Positions 1 through 11,719 of a stretch of DNA of 64,000 nt are shown here, one piece after another. The notes under the pieces are model-generated. The model did no database searches, was not told the DNA's origin, and was given only the letters and a program-made list of their open reading frames with translations. The stretch covers positions 2,046,001 through 2,110,000 of the forward strand of contig OZ017750.1 of assembly GCA_963969365.1 (NCBI GenBank). The letters are read 5' to 3'. This DNA comes from Asterochloris sp. CNOR1. Its lineage: Eukaryota > Chlorophyta > Trebouxiophyceae > Trebouxiales > Trebouxiaceae. Numbering within the stretch: the stretch's first letter is position 1; every line of letters begins with the position of its first letter. Position numbers and translations under genes: made by a program.

Positions 1-2585
1 ACAGTGCTGCATCTCAAGGGCCACCACAGCACAGCACAGCCAGTCCAGCAGCATGCTGCTGCCATGCTGACAACCCCAGACGCTGTTACGCTTCCAGCAG
101 GCGCACACTCACGCCCAGATCTTGCGAGTGACAACAGGGCATTGCAGGCTCATTTATCAAGCTTAACAGAGCCTGTCTGGTCCTCAGGACGCTGCACACC
201 AGTGCAGGGGGGTGTCTTGCAGAGCTCCTGCCATCGTGCTCTGCAATGTGTGAAGCACGCTGTGGCCCTCCTGGTCAGCCAGGGCCTGCTGAGCCTTCAG
301 CTGAACCCTCTGCAAGCCTGCGTTTCCCCGCTGGGCTGGCCGGCACCTGGGCAGCAGCACACCTGGCACCTCACCTGTAGGAGGCCACCAGCTTGTCATT
401 GTCCTCGGGGCCGAATCCCAGCTCTGGCATCATCCTGTCGATGTTGCGGTCCAGCACAGACACGTCCAGGTCGATCTTGGAGTTGTTGAGCACCTCCAGC
501 TCATCCAAGATCTTCGTCATGCGCTCCATGTCCTCCCCACACTGCTCCAGCTCCTGCTGCAGTTGCTCTGTGCGCTTGAGCACCTGCAGGGCACCACCAT
601 GCTGACAGTGACGGCCATGTGGCTCAGGCACCAGTGCTGCTCCTGCTGCAGCGTTGCACGCACTTCAGCAGGGGCACGGGCATAGGAGAGAATCTGCGCT
701 CTATGAGCTCAGAATGCAGAGCACTGCAGCTGCAGTGGCGGCCGCACTGGTGGGGCTGCATCAGGTGCATGCAGCCCAAGCTGGCTGCTCTAGGCAGCGA
801 TCTGCAGTGGGTGAAGGTATGCCCACCACAACTGTCAGCACTGCAGGGAAGGGGTGCACACACCCCAGGACTCTGACAAGCAATCTCCCAGAAACACCAT
901 TGATCAGGGCACGGTGCGTAGAGAGTGACCAGCTGGCCCACTGATGGCAGAGCTTGCTAAGGAAGACGCCTCGATGTGTCTCGCCTTTGCCTGCTCCTTG
1001 CACATGGCCATCCAGCATGAGTGGCTGAGTCACAAGCAGTCTGGCTCAGCCTGCTGCCAAGCTGGCCTCACTGCTCCTCATCTCTGTCTCCCCATTGCAA
1101 GCCCACTCAGGCAGCATAGCTGCCTCAGGAAGCATGTCAGCTGGCAGCTCGAGCTATCCACAACCTGGCCCCATGTCTCCCTCACCTCTGCCTGCTCATA
1201 GCAGGCGGCCATGCAATGTAGGCGTCTGAATAAGGCAGTGTGACGGCAGCTCAGCTACACAATAAACACAAAGGGGAGTGCCACCCTCACCTCTGCCTGC
1301 TCCTTGTAGACAGCCATGAACTCCTCGCGCACAGTGTTGGTCTTGGTAACGTCAAAGTCCTGGGTCAGGTATGCGATACGCATGTTGTGCCGGACTTTCA
1401 CGACGTTGCCCGAGTCAGGGGCCAGCGCGCCCGTGATTATCTGCAGCTGCGTGGTCTTGCCTGCGCCGTTGATGCCCACCAGGCCCACCCTCTCCCCCTT
1501 CTTCACATCCCAGCTGACGTCCTTGAGGACCTGCTGGTTCTTGAAGGTGATGGCAATCTGCACAGCATTACTGGAAGGGCTGGCCATATGTCTTGCAATG
1601 CCCTCATGGGCCACAAGGAGCTGCTCAGCATGCAGTTCTTCTTGCAGGGTCTGCAAGGGGGCCTGCCTTATGGTGCAAACCCCTGTCCATAAGCAGCTAT
1701 GGGCTGGCAAGGGACATGGCAAGGATAGCATACAGTGGGCCAGTGCGCAGCAGGACAGGCACTGCAGTGCACGTGGGAGGGGGGCCCACATAATCGTGCA
1801 CTGCAGTGCCTGCCCTGCTGCGCCCCACATAATCGGGCAGTGCAGCTGGCTGGCACCCAGCAGCAGGGCACCATCGATGGGCATCGCAGCAAAATTGACA
1901 GTCAGCATGAATGCAGTGGCGCAGCAGTTGAAGCCAACGCCCAGGCAAGGGCGCAGGCCCAGAAACTTCTGAAATTCTGTATGCATTGTAAGCCTTACAT
2001 TCTCAAGCTTGACTCCAGAGCTGACACTGGAGGCTCCTGCAGGTTGAGCGCTGGTTGCTTGTGCCTCAGCAATGTCATTCTGCTGTGCAGAGGCAGACTT
2101 CTGGCCGGACTTCTTTCTGGTGCCTTTGGAAGCCTGCAGGAAGGGAGTGAACACTTGAGCATCCCTCAACCTGCTGGCAGTATGCCACGCCAGAGCGCCA
2201 CACTTGCTGCTGGCTTTGCCGCAGTTAGCAGTACCTGATCTGTGCTCGCTGCTGTGTTGAGCACTGCTGCCCTCTCGAGCCTCCGTTCTGCTTGTGCGTT
2301 CCTGCAGGTGACCCCATGAACCAAGTGTTTGGCAAAAGTGCGTTGCAGACTCCTCAGGGGTGGCACTATGTCATCGTCTTGCCTGTAAGCTATCCGAGCT
2401 GTCCTGGGTGTGAAGACTGGTCTGCTTGGGCCTAGGAATCGTCCTGAACAGCTGGCTGTCCCGGAGTCAAGGAGCCCAATCTGGCCAGGGGGACGCATTT
2501 TGGCTTCTGCAGGCTTCAAGAAATACCGTGCAACGCCGGCAGACAAGTTTGGAGGTTGATTGGGCATTGGAGTACACGCACACAC
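1..2585 (-). CDS. ABCF5: ABCF5-like ABC-F ATPase (partial, C-terminal part beyond window)
   Basis: Soluble ABC-F family ATPase (two ABC domains, no membrane span); plant ABCF5/GCN5-like proteins are thought to act on ribosomes or translation. Exons on the minus strand: 2498 or 2585 to 2235, 2133-1999, 1557-1291, 583-375, all joining in phase; the last visible donor is at 374, so positions 1-374 are intron. The third exon holds the first Walker A (GINGAGKTTQ) after VSWDVKKGERVGLVG. The fourth encodes the acidic helical insert and ends in MPELGFGPEDNDKLVASY, just before the expected ABC signature, which lies outside the window. The first exon is Arg/Ser-rich and could be a plastid transit peptide; two in-frame ATGs (2585, 2498) are possible and 2498 is the simpler choice. 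Roughly one third of the family length is visible. Confidence 0.85.
1745..1823. repeat. Inverted repeat, 29-nt arms, in ABCF5 intron
   Basis: Arms 1745-1773 and 1795-1823 are reverse complements with a single mismatch, separated by 21 nt. Each arm contains the CACTGCAGTGC palindrome. It lies in the second ABCF5 intron, and a short direct repeat (CCCACATAATCG) sits beside the right arm. It could form a hairpin in the pre-mRNA; no transposon ends were identified. Confidence 0.8.
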
Positions 2586-2716
2586 TTGATATATTTCCAG
2601 CCACGGTCCGTGCTGTGTGGGAATGGGGCCCCAGCCAGAGAGGTCCTCAGGCAGGGGTGCAGCAATTCAGTTGCCGATGGTCACAAGCAGGGAGGTGTTC
2701 AATGTGTACGAGGCAA

Positions 2717-4928
2717 TCATTCCAGAATCAATTGCTGGTTGTCAGAGGCTGTCATGAGCTGCTGAGTGTCAAAATAGGCTACAGGGACCGCACTGGCAGC
2801 CACATTCATGGTGCTGTGCAAGAATGCCTGGTAGGACTGGAGCTGAAAGAACATGTTGTCAGGCGGCGGCTGAGCGGGCAGGACATGCAGAGTGTAGAAG
2901 CTGGAGACGATGGAGAGCATGGCCTGGAGGTAGCTGTCATCCCTCAGCATCCTGAAAAGCTTCAGACCCTGCAGCAGCATGTTGCAGATGGTGAGGCACT
3001 GCATGAAGCAGCAGGCATTGCCTCAACAGCTGATGCTAGACTGCAGAAAGCAGGCAGCAGGGCAGCAAAGTGTGTTGTGAGAGGGCCCCAGACTTTGCAA
3101 TGAGCCTTGTTGCATCAGCACATCACCTGAGTTGCTGAGCGTGAGACGACAAGGGCTGAGTACACCCCAGCTGCAAGCATCTCCAGCTGCAGCTGGGGGG
3201 TCCAGAATGTGGGGACCTGCAGGACCCACAGGGAGTCGACAATCTGCCAGCCATGAGCGGGCACCAACAACGCAGTGCACGCCATGCAAGAACTCACACT
3301 CTGATAGGGGCCGTTGTCAGACACCGCATAGCTGATGCTCACTTGCCCCTTGTGATTTGTACGGACAATTTGCCGAAAGGGGGAGACATTTTTTATCTCA
3401 ACCACTTCAGACCAGGGTTCAGAAGGGGGAATGCTGGAGAGCCTTGCAGCCCATGCATGCTGCAAGCCGAGGGGAGTCTGCAGCATGGCTTTTTCTGAAA
3501 TGCTGCTTAAATGCGGGACAGCTACAGGGATTGCAGAGGGTCCGCTCTGTTGCCTGGTATCTATGGCAGGGAGTGTGGCCATCAGAGGGGCCGACGGGAG
3601 GGGGAGCTGGTCAGGCTCAGGGCTGCTGGCGGGGACAGACACTGACTCGTGGCGCAGGAACCCATCAGGGCTGGCACCCAGTGGCGGGAGGGTGCCTGCT
3701 GCGAAGCCCATGCCGGCAAGTGCAGGGCTGTCGGGGTCCAGGTAACACAGGCCAATCTCCTCAAGCTGACTAGAGGGTGGCAGGTGCCCCATGAGCCCAT
3801 ACAGCGCCCCAGCCTCCTGGGTGCTGCCCCAGGATGTGCGCACACGCCCAATGCCTGCAGCAGTGCCACAGGAGCTGCTGCCCCAACACCAGACACTCAG
3901 CAGACTGATTTTGGCATTGAGTGCAAGCAGGACGCAAGTGACTACAGAAGACTAAAAAGTGCAGCAAGCAGCCACAGCATGGCTGTGACACTTCTTTCTC
4001 GGGCTTGTGCAGAGCCCACTGTTGAACTGCAGCAGAGTCTGCTCGTCCTGGACGCAGCAGCGTTGCACCCTGTGGCTGTGAGGGAGACCAGCAGACACTG
4101 CTCACCCTGTGCAGCAGCAGCACGACTCTTTGCTTGTTGCGCCTCTCGAACTATTCTCAGCCTGTCTAGCTCCATTTTGTGAGCCTGCTGCTGCTGGCGC
4201 AGCTGAGCTGTGGCCTGTGGCACGGCAGGTGAGGGCTGGCCCTGCTGCTTGCGCACACGCCGGAGCTTGTTGCGCCAGGCTGTGCGCCGCATGCCTTCTG
4301 GACGCATCAGCTTAGGTAGCTGTGCTTCAGCCCCAGGCAGCAACATGTGCGCTGCACCCCCAGGCGGCATGGAGGCAGGTGCTGCGCCCCCTGGGGCAGG
4401 GTCTGGCCTGCCCAGCGCTACCTGGGGCTCAGGAATGTAGGGTGGCTGCTGCAAATTGCTGTAGACGGCCAGCAGGGCACCATGTCTAACCCTGTTTCCT
4501 GGAATACCCAATACATGGGCTGCCTCAGGCTCGTAAAAGCCAAGGGCAGCGTTGAGCTGCCCAGTGGTGAGGACCCCCTGATGCAGCTGTCCCCAGAGGA
4601 CTGTGTCCTGCCGCACTTGCCTGCAACAGACAGCAAAGCTTGGATGGAAGTTCAGCAAGAGAGGGCAGGGGAAGGCAGGTACTACCAACAGCAGCCTCTA
4701 GGAGACTTGAGCACATTGCGCATTGCTGAGCAGTTGGACCTGCACGCACCTGTAGCAGGCAGGGCTGTCCAGTGGCAGCTGCTCCACCTTGGGCAGCGGC
4801 TTGTAGTCTGGCACTTTCCTCAGGCTCTCATGACTGACATGTCGCCAGAAAAGGTTGGGCACTGCCCCTGATCTGGGTCCTGAGAAGCACCCTGGCTGCT
4901 CCATCATTGATGACAGCAATGAGGCCAT
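2717..4928 (-). CDS. YqaJ-like PD-(D/E)XK nuclease domain protein
   Basis: Predicted 539-residue nuclear-encoded protein with a YqaJ/lambda-exonuclease-like domain. Five exons in phase: 4928-4750, 4620-4106, 3854-3298, 3243-3127, 2968-2717. Exon 2 starts with a Trp-containing helix (TVLWGQLHQGVLTTGQ) like the YqaJ N-terminus, then a low-complexity Pro/Ala/Gln and basic linker. Exon 3 has RTSWGSTQEAGALYG, then LGASPDGF and VVEIKN, the metal-binding Asp and E-x-K of the PD-(D/E)XK fold. Exon 4 has the VPTFWTPQLQLEM block typical of the domain. YqaJ enzymes resect DNA ends in phages; algal nuclear copies are known as uncharacterised proteins, so the role here is inferred. The intron between exons 3 and 4 is only 54 nt, is open in frame, and could be retained. 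The Met at 4928 is the only good start. Confidence 0.75.
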
Positions 4929-5241
4929 GAGTTTTCACGACACCATCACCTCGCCTTATGTGGCAGTGAATTGCTACTGACCTGGGTCATCCGTGCCCAG
5001 CATCTGACACGGTAGGCGCTTTGTCTGACATTTCGCAGACCTGTTAGTAACAGTTGCGGTCACGTGCCTGCATTCAGCCTTTCTGTCAATGCCTATGTGT
5101 TCTCAGATCTCTGGGCAATACCTATCTTACGGCTGTCCTCGCCAGTTGCCTCAGCTGCCAACCCACTCAGCAAGTTTGCGACAGCCACACTGCAGGACAC
5201 AGGCAGCAGGTGGCAGGCTGTGCTGCCAAGCCAGCTCAGCA

Positions 5242-8200
5242 ATGGTAGCAGAGCAGGCTGTGCAGAATGGCCTGCATTACAATGACGCGAGCCCGCCTGC
5301 CACTGGTATCGAGGGCAAGCAAGCTCATGACTTCCTGACTGAGGTGACAGTCAGCGCTTCCCAATGGAGGATTCACGGAGTGGCTTCGTGGCTGACCCCC
5401 CCAGACCATGCTGCAGGCAGCCGGCCTGCTGTGTGATTACATTGCCTCTCAGTCTGACAAGGAGCAGCCGGTGGTCCGACTCGCAACCCCAGATGCTCTC
5501 AAAGAGCACTTCAGACATGCAGGCATCCCACTGAACATCCCTGAGGGGCAGCAGCCCAGCAGCCTTCCCACACTGCTGAATGCAGTCCAAACAGCTCTGA
5601 TGTGAGCATGTGCCTGGGGCTTGAAACCAGCAGCCCTGCTGGCTGCCGCAGAGAGCAAGATCACCAGGCCAGCAGCAACAGATGCTGCGCTTCTGCCTGG
5701 CCATCCTTCAGCAGCACAGCATCAAAGGCCAAGGCTCACCCCACACCATGCTGCTCACAGGTACTCTGTGCGCACAGGGCACCCCCTGTTTTTCAACCAG
5801 CTGTACGCTCGGGCGGACCCTGTCAGCATTGTCGGGGACTGGCTGGCTGTGGCAGCCAACACCAACGTGCACACCTATGAGGTAAGTCAAGCAGTCTCAC
5901 CCCGCTTCAGTTCCAGCAAGACTGCACCTTACACAAGGCCTCATGCCAGCACAGATGCCAGTCGACCCCTGCCCAGGGCTCCCCAGCACCTCACTCCTGG
6001 CAGTTGCCTTGCAGGGTGATGCGTGGGCAGACACCTGCCTCATTGTGTGGTCTGGTACTGTGCAGGTTGCCCCAGTGTTCACAGCAGTAGAGGTGGAGGT
6101 GCTTGCCAAGCTGGCAAGCTGTGTTGGGGGGGAGTTTGCCAGGCAGCACGATGGGCTGTTCTGCCCAGGCGGCTCCATCTCAAACATGTATGGTGAGACC
6201 TGTTGTGAATGCTGCAGACCGTAACTGGTGACGCAGTGCGTCATGGATGGTGGAACTAGTAATGCAGTGCTGGCACAGCTTTGTCTGTGAGGTTGTCAGG
6301 TGCACTGCTGTAGAGGCATGCAGAGCAGTGCTGGCGCACAGGCGGGCAGTGCACTGGGTGAAGCCCTGCAGCAGCGTTCCTGCTGCACACCCTGGGTGTG
6401 TGCTGCAGGGATGCACCTGGCCAGGAATAAGGCTGACCCCCAATACAGGACACGGGGGGCCGCTGGGGGCCGTCAGATGGTGGCCTTCACCTCTGAGCAG
6501 GCTCACTACTCCTATTTGAAGGCTGCATTCACCACAGGTGCGCCCGTCAGTTCATGCGCTGAGCCTTTAGGGGGTGCAGAAGCACACCCACTGTGTGGCT
6601 GGCCCTCCTGACACTGTTTCAAGAGAGGAACGCTGTGCAGTTGCCTGCCATGGTGATGTGGCTAGATCCTTTGTGCCTGCTGCATTGTGGCATGGTGAGC
6701 AGCATCAAACATGATGAAGTGCAGGCCTGGGGACTGATAACCTGATCAGTGTGGCATGTGATGAGCTGGGTGCCATGCTGCCAGCAGCACTGGAGGCAGC
6801 CATTGTCAAGGCCAAGGAAGAGGGCAAGGTGGGGCCCCTCGCCTGTGCTTTGGTGCAACTGGAACAGCAGGTATTTGCCAGGGGAGTATCTGTATGCTTG
6901 TGGCAGTCTCTGCCGGGAGGGTGCCTCCAGCCTCTGCAACAAATGCCAAAGCAGGTGCTTGGCGGCATCTTTGTTGTGCTCAGCTCTGGGAGCAGCCTTC
7001 AGGGCTGGACCACAACAAGCTGTCTGACATGCTTGCAGCTGCCGTTCTTTGTGGGGACCACAGCAGGAACCACTGTCCTGGGCGCGTATGACCCCTTTGC
7101 GCAGGTCAGCGAGGTCTGCCAGCGCCATGGGCTGTGGCACCATGTGGATGGCTGCTGGGGGGCAGCTGCTCTGCTCAGCCCTGCCCACCGGCAGATCATG
7201 CAGGGCGCTGAGCAGGCGGACAGCCTTGCCTGGAACCCCCACAAGGCCATGGGGCTGCCCCTGCAATGCTCAGCCTTTCTCACACGGCACCCAGGTGGGT
7301 GTGCTCACAGCTCAGGGCCCTTTGGTCCCTTGCCGCCCCCCACAGCTGCAAACACATGCTCCTCTGTGATGGAGCAGCCACAACACGATGCTGGCCCTGC
7401 TCCTGGACACTGCAGGCTTCATGAAGCAGTGCAACGCGTCAAATGCGTCCTACCTGTTCCAGCCAGACAAGCTGAATGCTGAGTATGACTTGGGGGACAA
7501 GACCATCCAGTGTGGGCGCCGGGCAGACGCCTTCAAGCTCTGGCTGGCCTGGAAGGTAGGGCCTGCTGCCAGCAGGAACAGTGCCAAGGTATCCCCTGCG
7601 TCTGAGCAGTCTGTCAAGCATGCTGAACCTTTAAGCTGAGGAGTCTTGTGCAAGTCAGTACCAGTGAGCTGCAGCCTGTCCTTTGCAACAGGACACCGTC
7701 TGCTGCCCAGCAGATGCTGCATCGTTCATCAGTGATGTCAAGGCCCGCCCTCTGCAGGCCTATGGGGATGCTGGCTATGGAGCACGCGTGGCGCATGGCA
7801 TTACCTTGGCGGAGCACTTTGAGGCCCGCATCAGAGCATCGAATGGCGTTTTTGTGATGGCACACCCCCGCAGCTTCACCAACGTGTGCTTCTGGTACGT
7901 GCCTCCCAGCATGCGGCCATGGAACCCTTCAGGGTACACTGAGGAGCAGGGTGCAGCGCTGCACAAGGTAGGGTTTTCACCCCTTCTTGGTGCGCAAAAG
8001 TGTGCATGTGCTCTGCGCCTTCAACTTTGAAGATGCGCAGCCTATGTCCTTACACCAAGCAGGCTCACAGGTCTGTCCGCTGCTGCAATGCTGTCTTGGC
8101 TGCAGGTGGCACCTGCTGTGAAGGACATCATGCAGCAAAAGGGGGACGCAATGATCGGCTTCCAGCCACTGAAGAGTCTGCCAAACTTCTTCAGAATTGT

Positions 8201-8288
8201 TTTCCCCAGTGCATGGGGCATCACCTGCCAGGACTTGAACGAGCTCTTAAACAGGATGGATCAGTACGGCACACAGCTTTTTAAGTGA
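5242..8288 (+). CDS. CSAD: Cysteine sulfinate / glutamate decarboxylase-like PLP enzyme
   Basis: Group II PLP-dependent decarboxylase, 537 residues, closest by recall to animal cysteine sulfinic acid decarboxylase and GAD. Ten exons in phase: 5242-5343, 5405-5601, 5761-5881, 6066-6192, 6409-6537, 6725-6828, 7039-7298, 7375-7555, 7758-7967, 8106-8288. Recognisable blocks are HPLFFNQLYARADP, GLFCPGGSISNMYG, TAGTTVLGAYDP, HVDGCWGAA, the PLP-lysine motif SLAWNPHKAMG, and ASYLFQPDKLN. The C-terminus has PRSFTNVCFWYVPP and a normal end before TGA at 8286. No clear transit peptide, so probably cytosolic. In an alga it may make beta-alanine, taurine/hypotaurine or GABA; substrate cannot be assigned from motifs alone. 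The exon 7/8 junction was chosen (GG|GT donor, acceptor at 7374) because it alone keeps phase. Confidence 0.9.
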
Positions 8289-9639
8289 CCACTTGCTTCT
8301 TCAGCCCGCCACCCTGCACTCTCGGAAAGCATACCTCTAGATCCATCCATTCTGCCAGTGTTTGGCCCACATGCTGCTGAGAGGCGCTGTGGCACACCTG
8401 CTCGCTTGCTCAACTGAACCCTCATATGTCTACTACAAGTGGTGAGCCTGCTCCGTGGTGTCATCTGCTACTGAGTTAATGAAAAGATAGAGTACCCCTG
8501 CCCCAAACCCCACCCCTATTAGGATGTTGGGTAATGTGACTGCAGTGCAACCCATTCAGTGCTAGGGTACTCCAGTGACGCGGTTGTCCTCCTCAGGCTT
8601 TGGCAGAGAAAGATTTGAGTAGAAGTCATGGAACAGTGGACGCTGCATCGCATCGCCCCTGAGCACAGGCAGACTGCCTTGTAAACAATGCCCAGCATGG
8701 CTGCCTGCTGTGACAGCACCTCTATTGCTGCTTGTGGGTGGCTGCAGACCCGGCTGGCACAGCTGTCAACGCAGCCCTGACCTCCATGACGAATGACGCT
8801 TCCACTCATCCCCAGCATGGCAGCTCTCAGGTCCCAGGTTTCGTGGGCTATTTTGCATTTATCAGCCAGCTGGCTAATGGCGACAGCTGCCTCTGCTTCC
8901 TTTTGAATCAGGCTCTGCTGCAGCTCAGCACCCTGCTGCTGAGTCTTGGCGGCCTTCTCCAAGCCATCTGCCATCCTGACTGAGCTCTGCTGCAGCAGAA
9001 GCTCCTGCTATAGGACATGCTGGCAGCTCATTTTGTGGCATAGCTTTACTAGGTCCTCAGGCAGACCCTTGCAGGTGCCCCTGCACGTGCAAGCTCTCTC
9101 AGAGCCTCAGCACGCTAATATTGACAAACCCGAGCTTGTGTCCTGAACTGCAGCATTGAGAACAAGATCTGTTGGCAGATGTGACTGCAGAGCTCATTGC
9201 ATTGGCAGGGTGGCCACCAGATCGATAGAGGTCTGTAGGTCTCACCTTGCACGCTGCTATTGGTGCCCAACAGGTGACAACCACTCCAGGGAGCGCCTAA
9301 TCGAAGATGATGTGAATGATGATGAGAGAACAATAGAGAGATGTGCGACAAAGGATGTCCTTAACAGCTGCATTGGAGCAGTGATGAGGAACAAGCATGG
9401 ACTTCTGTAGAGCTGGAGCTGGGTTGTTGTGGGGGCAAAGGGGCCTACAATGACACCATCAACCTGAAACATCCTCCCATAGGTTGCAGAGGCAGGGTTG
9501 TGGCTGCACCCTATATGATAGGTTGGAACCTCTTTGAGCTCTGAGTTTCGTCCAGCTTCCCTTCCGAGATTGCCCTGGCTGCTGAGACCCAGCCCAAAGC
9601 ACACGGGCAGGCCAGTGCTGGTAGATCAAACACTTCATC
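8289..9639. other. Intergenic stretch with a weak minus-strand coding candidate
   Basis: Between two convincing plus-strand genes. The only coding-like signal is on the minus strand at about 9000-8830: a Gln/Glu/Ala-rich helix-forming stretch starting MADGLEKAAKTQQQGAEL, open down to 8519 but losing protein character after about 50 codons. A possible upstream exon (CKGLPEDLVKLCHKM) lies near 9080-9030. No complete gene could be assembled. The remainder should contain the CSAD 3' UTR and the VPS2 promoter; no clear TATA box was seen. Confidence 0.35.
8519..8974 (-). CDS. Possible small coiled-coil protein (weak)
   Basis: Open frame of 151 codons whose first 50 residues (Met at 8974) are Ala/Gln/Glu-rich and helix-forming, consistent with a short coiled coil, ending near KCKIAHETWDLR. 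The rest is Cys/Ser-rich and looks like intron or UTR translation. A donor-like site follows the helical part. There is no recognised family. It may be one exon of a minus-strand gene lying between CSAD and VPS2, or chance. Confidence 0.2.
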   Translation of the reverse strand: MADGLEKAAKTQQQGAELQQSLIQKEAEAAVAISQLADKCKIAHETWDLRAAMLGMSGSVIRHGGQGCVDSCASRVCSHPQAAIEVLSQQAAMLGIVYKAVCLCSGAMRCSVHCSMTSTQIFLCQSLRRTTASLEYPSTEWVALQSHYPTS

Positions 9640-11400
9640 ATGAAGATGTTCGGCAGCAAGCAGAAGGATCCCAGGGAGCAAGTCCGGGAATCCAACAGGG
9701 ACATTGGGCGAGGTGTCAGAGGTGAGCTAGGGACAGCCCCTGGAATGCCCAATTAGGGGGAGGCTCACCCTGCATCTGCTCACGAGTCTATTGCCACAGC
9801 CTTGACATGGCTGGTTTCTGTTTGCATTGCCACATGCGCCACTTAGACCGCAGGTTGTGCTGTTACAGTACCTCAAATCCAGGCGTGCACCCCTGCCTCT
9901 TGTAGCCCGCTGATGCCACAGCACTTCCCAAGACTTAAAGAGTCCAGAACCAGCGCAATACGGTGCATGCATTGGTGGCTGTGCACACACGCTGCCTGCT
10001 CAGCCCCTGCACAGCCCATCACTTTGCTGCATGCTCAACCGAGCCTTTGCTGTGCAGACATTGACCGTGAGCTGATGGGCCTGAAGCGTGAGGAGGCGCA
10101 GCTGATCCGCGAGATCAAGGCTGAGGCCAAGAAAAACAATACAGCAGGGGCCAAATCAATGGCCAAGAACTTGGTGCGCCTGCGTGGGCAAATGACCAAG
10201 CTGCTGGCGGCCAAGGGGCAGCTCAAGGGGGTGCAGACACAGATCACGGTGAGGCAGCTGCATGGCCTGTCACGGTGATGGCTTGCTGTTGCAACCTGCA
10301 CAGCACAACAAGCTGCATGCCTGGGCAGGCTGTGCTGCTTGCCACGGCTGCTGGGAGCATTACGTGTAGGGGTCCTGACCCATCAGGGGAGGCCAGCTCC
10401 ATCGCTGCCATGGGTGTTGCTCTTAGCCTCATGTCTACCATGGTCCAGTGGCTTCAGGGGGTTGATGTCAGCAATCATCTGCTTGATGGGGCGTGTCATG
10501 CCTGCCTGTCCCTGTCGTCTGCTTTGAGAGCTCCACCTGACACGACGTCCCTGTGCTGCAGACTGCGGCGGCCACATCCCGGGTGGGCACCTCCATGGCC
10601 ACTGCCACCAAGGCCATGCAGGCTGCAGGCATTGCCTCAGATCCCAGAAAGGTCCAGCAGACCATGATGGAGTTCAGTAAGGAGAACGCCAAGATGGAGG
10701 CTGCCCAGGGTGAGTCAGAGGTCCTTACTTTTCACCACGCTGCAAACTTGGCAAGTCTTTAAAAATCTTCCGAGTGGTGTACTCCCATCCATGGTTGGTG
10801 CACCCCTGTGGTAGGATGGCTGCCACTGCGTGGCTCAAGGCACAGTAGTTGCAACTTTTGCATCCTGCAAGGCCCAGGTGTTGCAGCTCCTTATTGTCCT
10901 GCTGTGATTGCGCCAATAGTTGAGTGTTGCCCAGCACTTGCAGAGATGATAGGGGACACTCTCGATGATGCTTTGGATGATGATGAGATGGAGGAGGAGA
11001 CAGATAATGTGGTGTCTGCGGTGAGCCCCCCGCCAAGACTTGCTGCCTGATGGGCCTTCTACTGGGCTTTTAAGCAAAGGCCCTTTTCACGGAAAGCAAA
11101 ACAGTGTGGTTTTTGCCCTGCATCTCCATCCTACACCGCTGCCTATACACCGACATGGATCTACGCCCTGGCTGGGCACGCCTACAGGTCATGCATGCAC
11201 CTGGCGATTGCCGGCTGCATACCCATACTGTGCTAAGTTGGGCTCGGCTGCAGGTTCTTGATGAAATTGGGGTGGACCTTGGAGCTACAATGGGGGCAGC
11301 ACCTCGCACCAAGGTTGCACAGCGGCAGCAAGAGCCCTCCACCAGTAGACCCAATCAGGAAACAGAGGGCCTTGAGGCACGCCTGGCGGCACTGCGGTGA
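9640..11400 (+). CDS. VPS2: ESCRT-III subunit VPS2/CHMP2A
   Basis: ESCRT-III component that co-polymerises with VPS24 on endosomal or other membranes for inward budding and scission, recycled by VPS4. Five exons in phase: 9640-9721, 10058-10248, 10562-10709, 10944-11020, 11254-11400, giving 214 residues (family about 220). Exon 1 has the amphipathic N-terminus MKMFGSKQKDPREQVRES. Exon 2 is the basic helix pair (DIDRELMGLKREEAQLIREI, then TAGAKSMAKNLVRLRGQ). Exon 3 has KAMQAAGIASDPRKVQQTMM. Exon 4 is the acidic segment EMIGDTLDDALDDDEMEEET. The C-terminus ends in a MIM1-like helix EGLEARLAALR, the VPS4-binding motif. A second Met two codons later (9646) is an alternative start. Confidence 0.95.
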
Positions 11401-11719
11401 TCTGGCTGGTCGCCCCCAATAGACACCTGCTTCTTGTATAAGCAGGGCAGTTCTGTGTGATCCTGTCTTGCAGCTTTCAAAAGTGAACAGGGCAAATAAA
11501 GGTGCCTTCAGAGAAGAGCACAGAGTACCCTGTTCAATATGAATACAGCACATGAGGTCAAGACCATCCCATAAGTTGTGTATTTTGGCCCCCTGCTCCA
11601 CATTTATGTGCAACAAGGCAGTCTCCAATGCAGCTAGCTTACACGGGATTGCTCAACAATATCAAAGATAAGCTGAACAGAGTCGCCGCTGCCTCAGATG
11701 CTTAGCAGCTTGGTGCATG

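Noticed and set aside
4-489. 161-codon plus-strand frame at the window start
   Set aside because: Overlaps the ABCF5 exon at 583-375 and its intron; no family resemblance.
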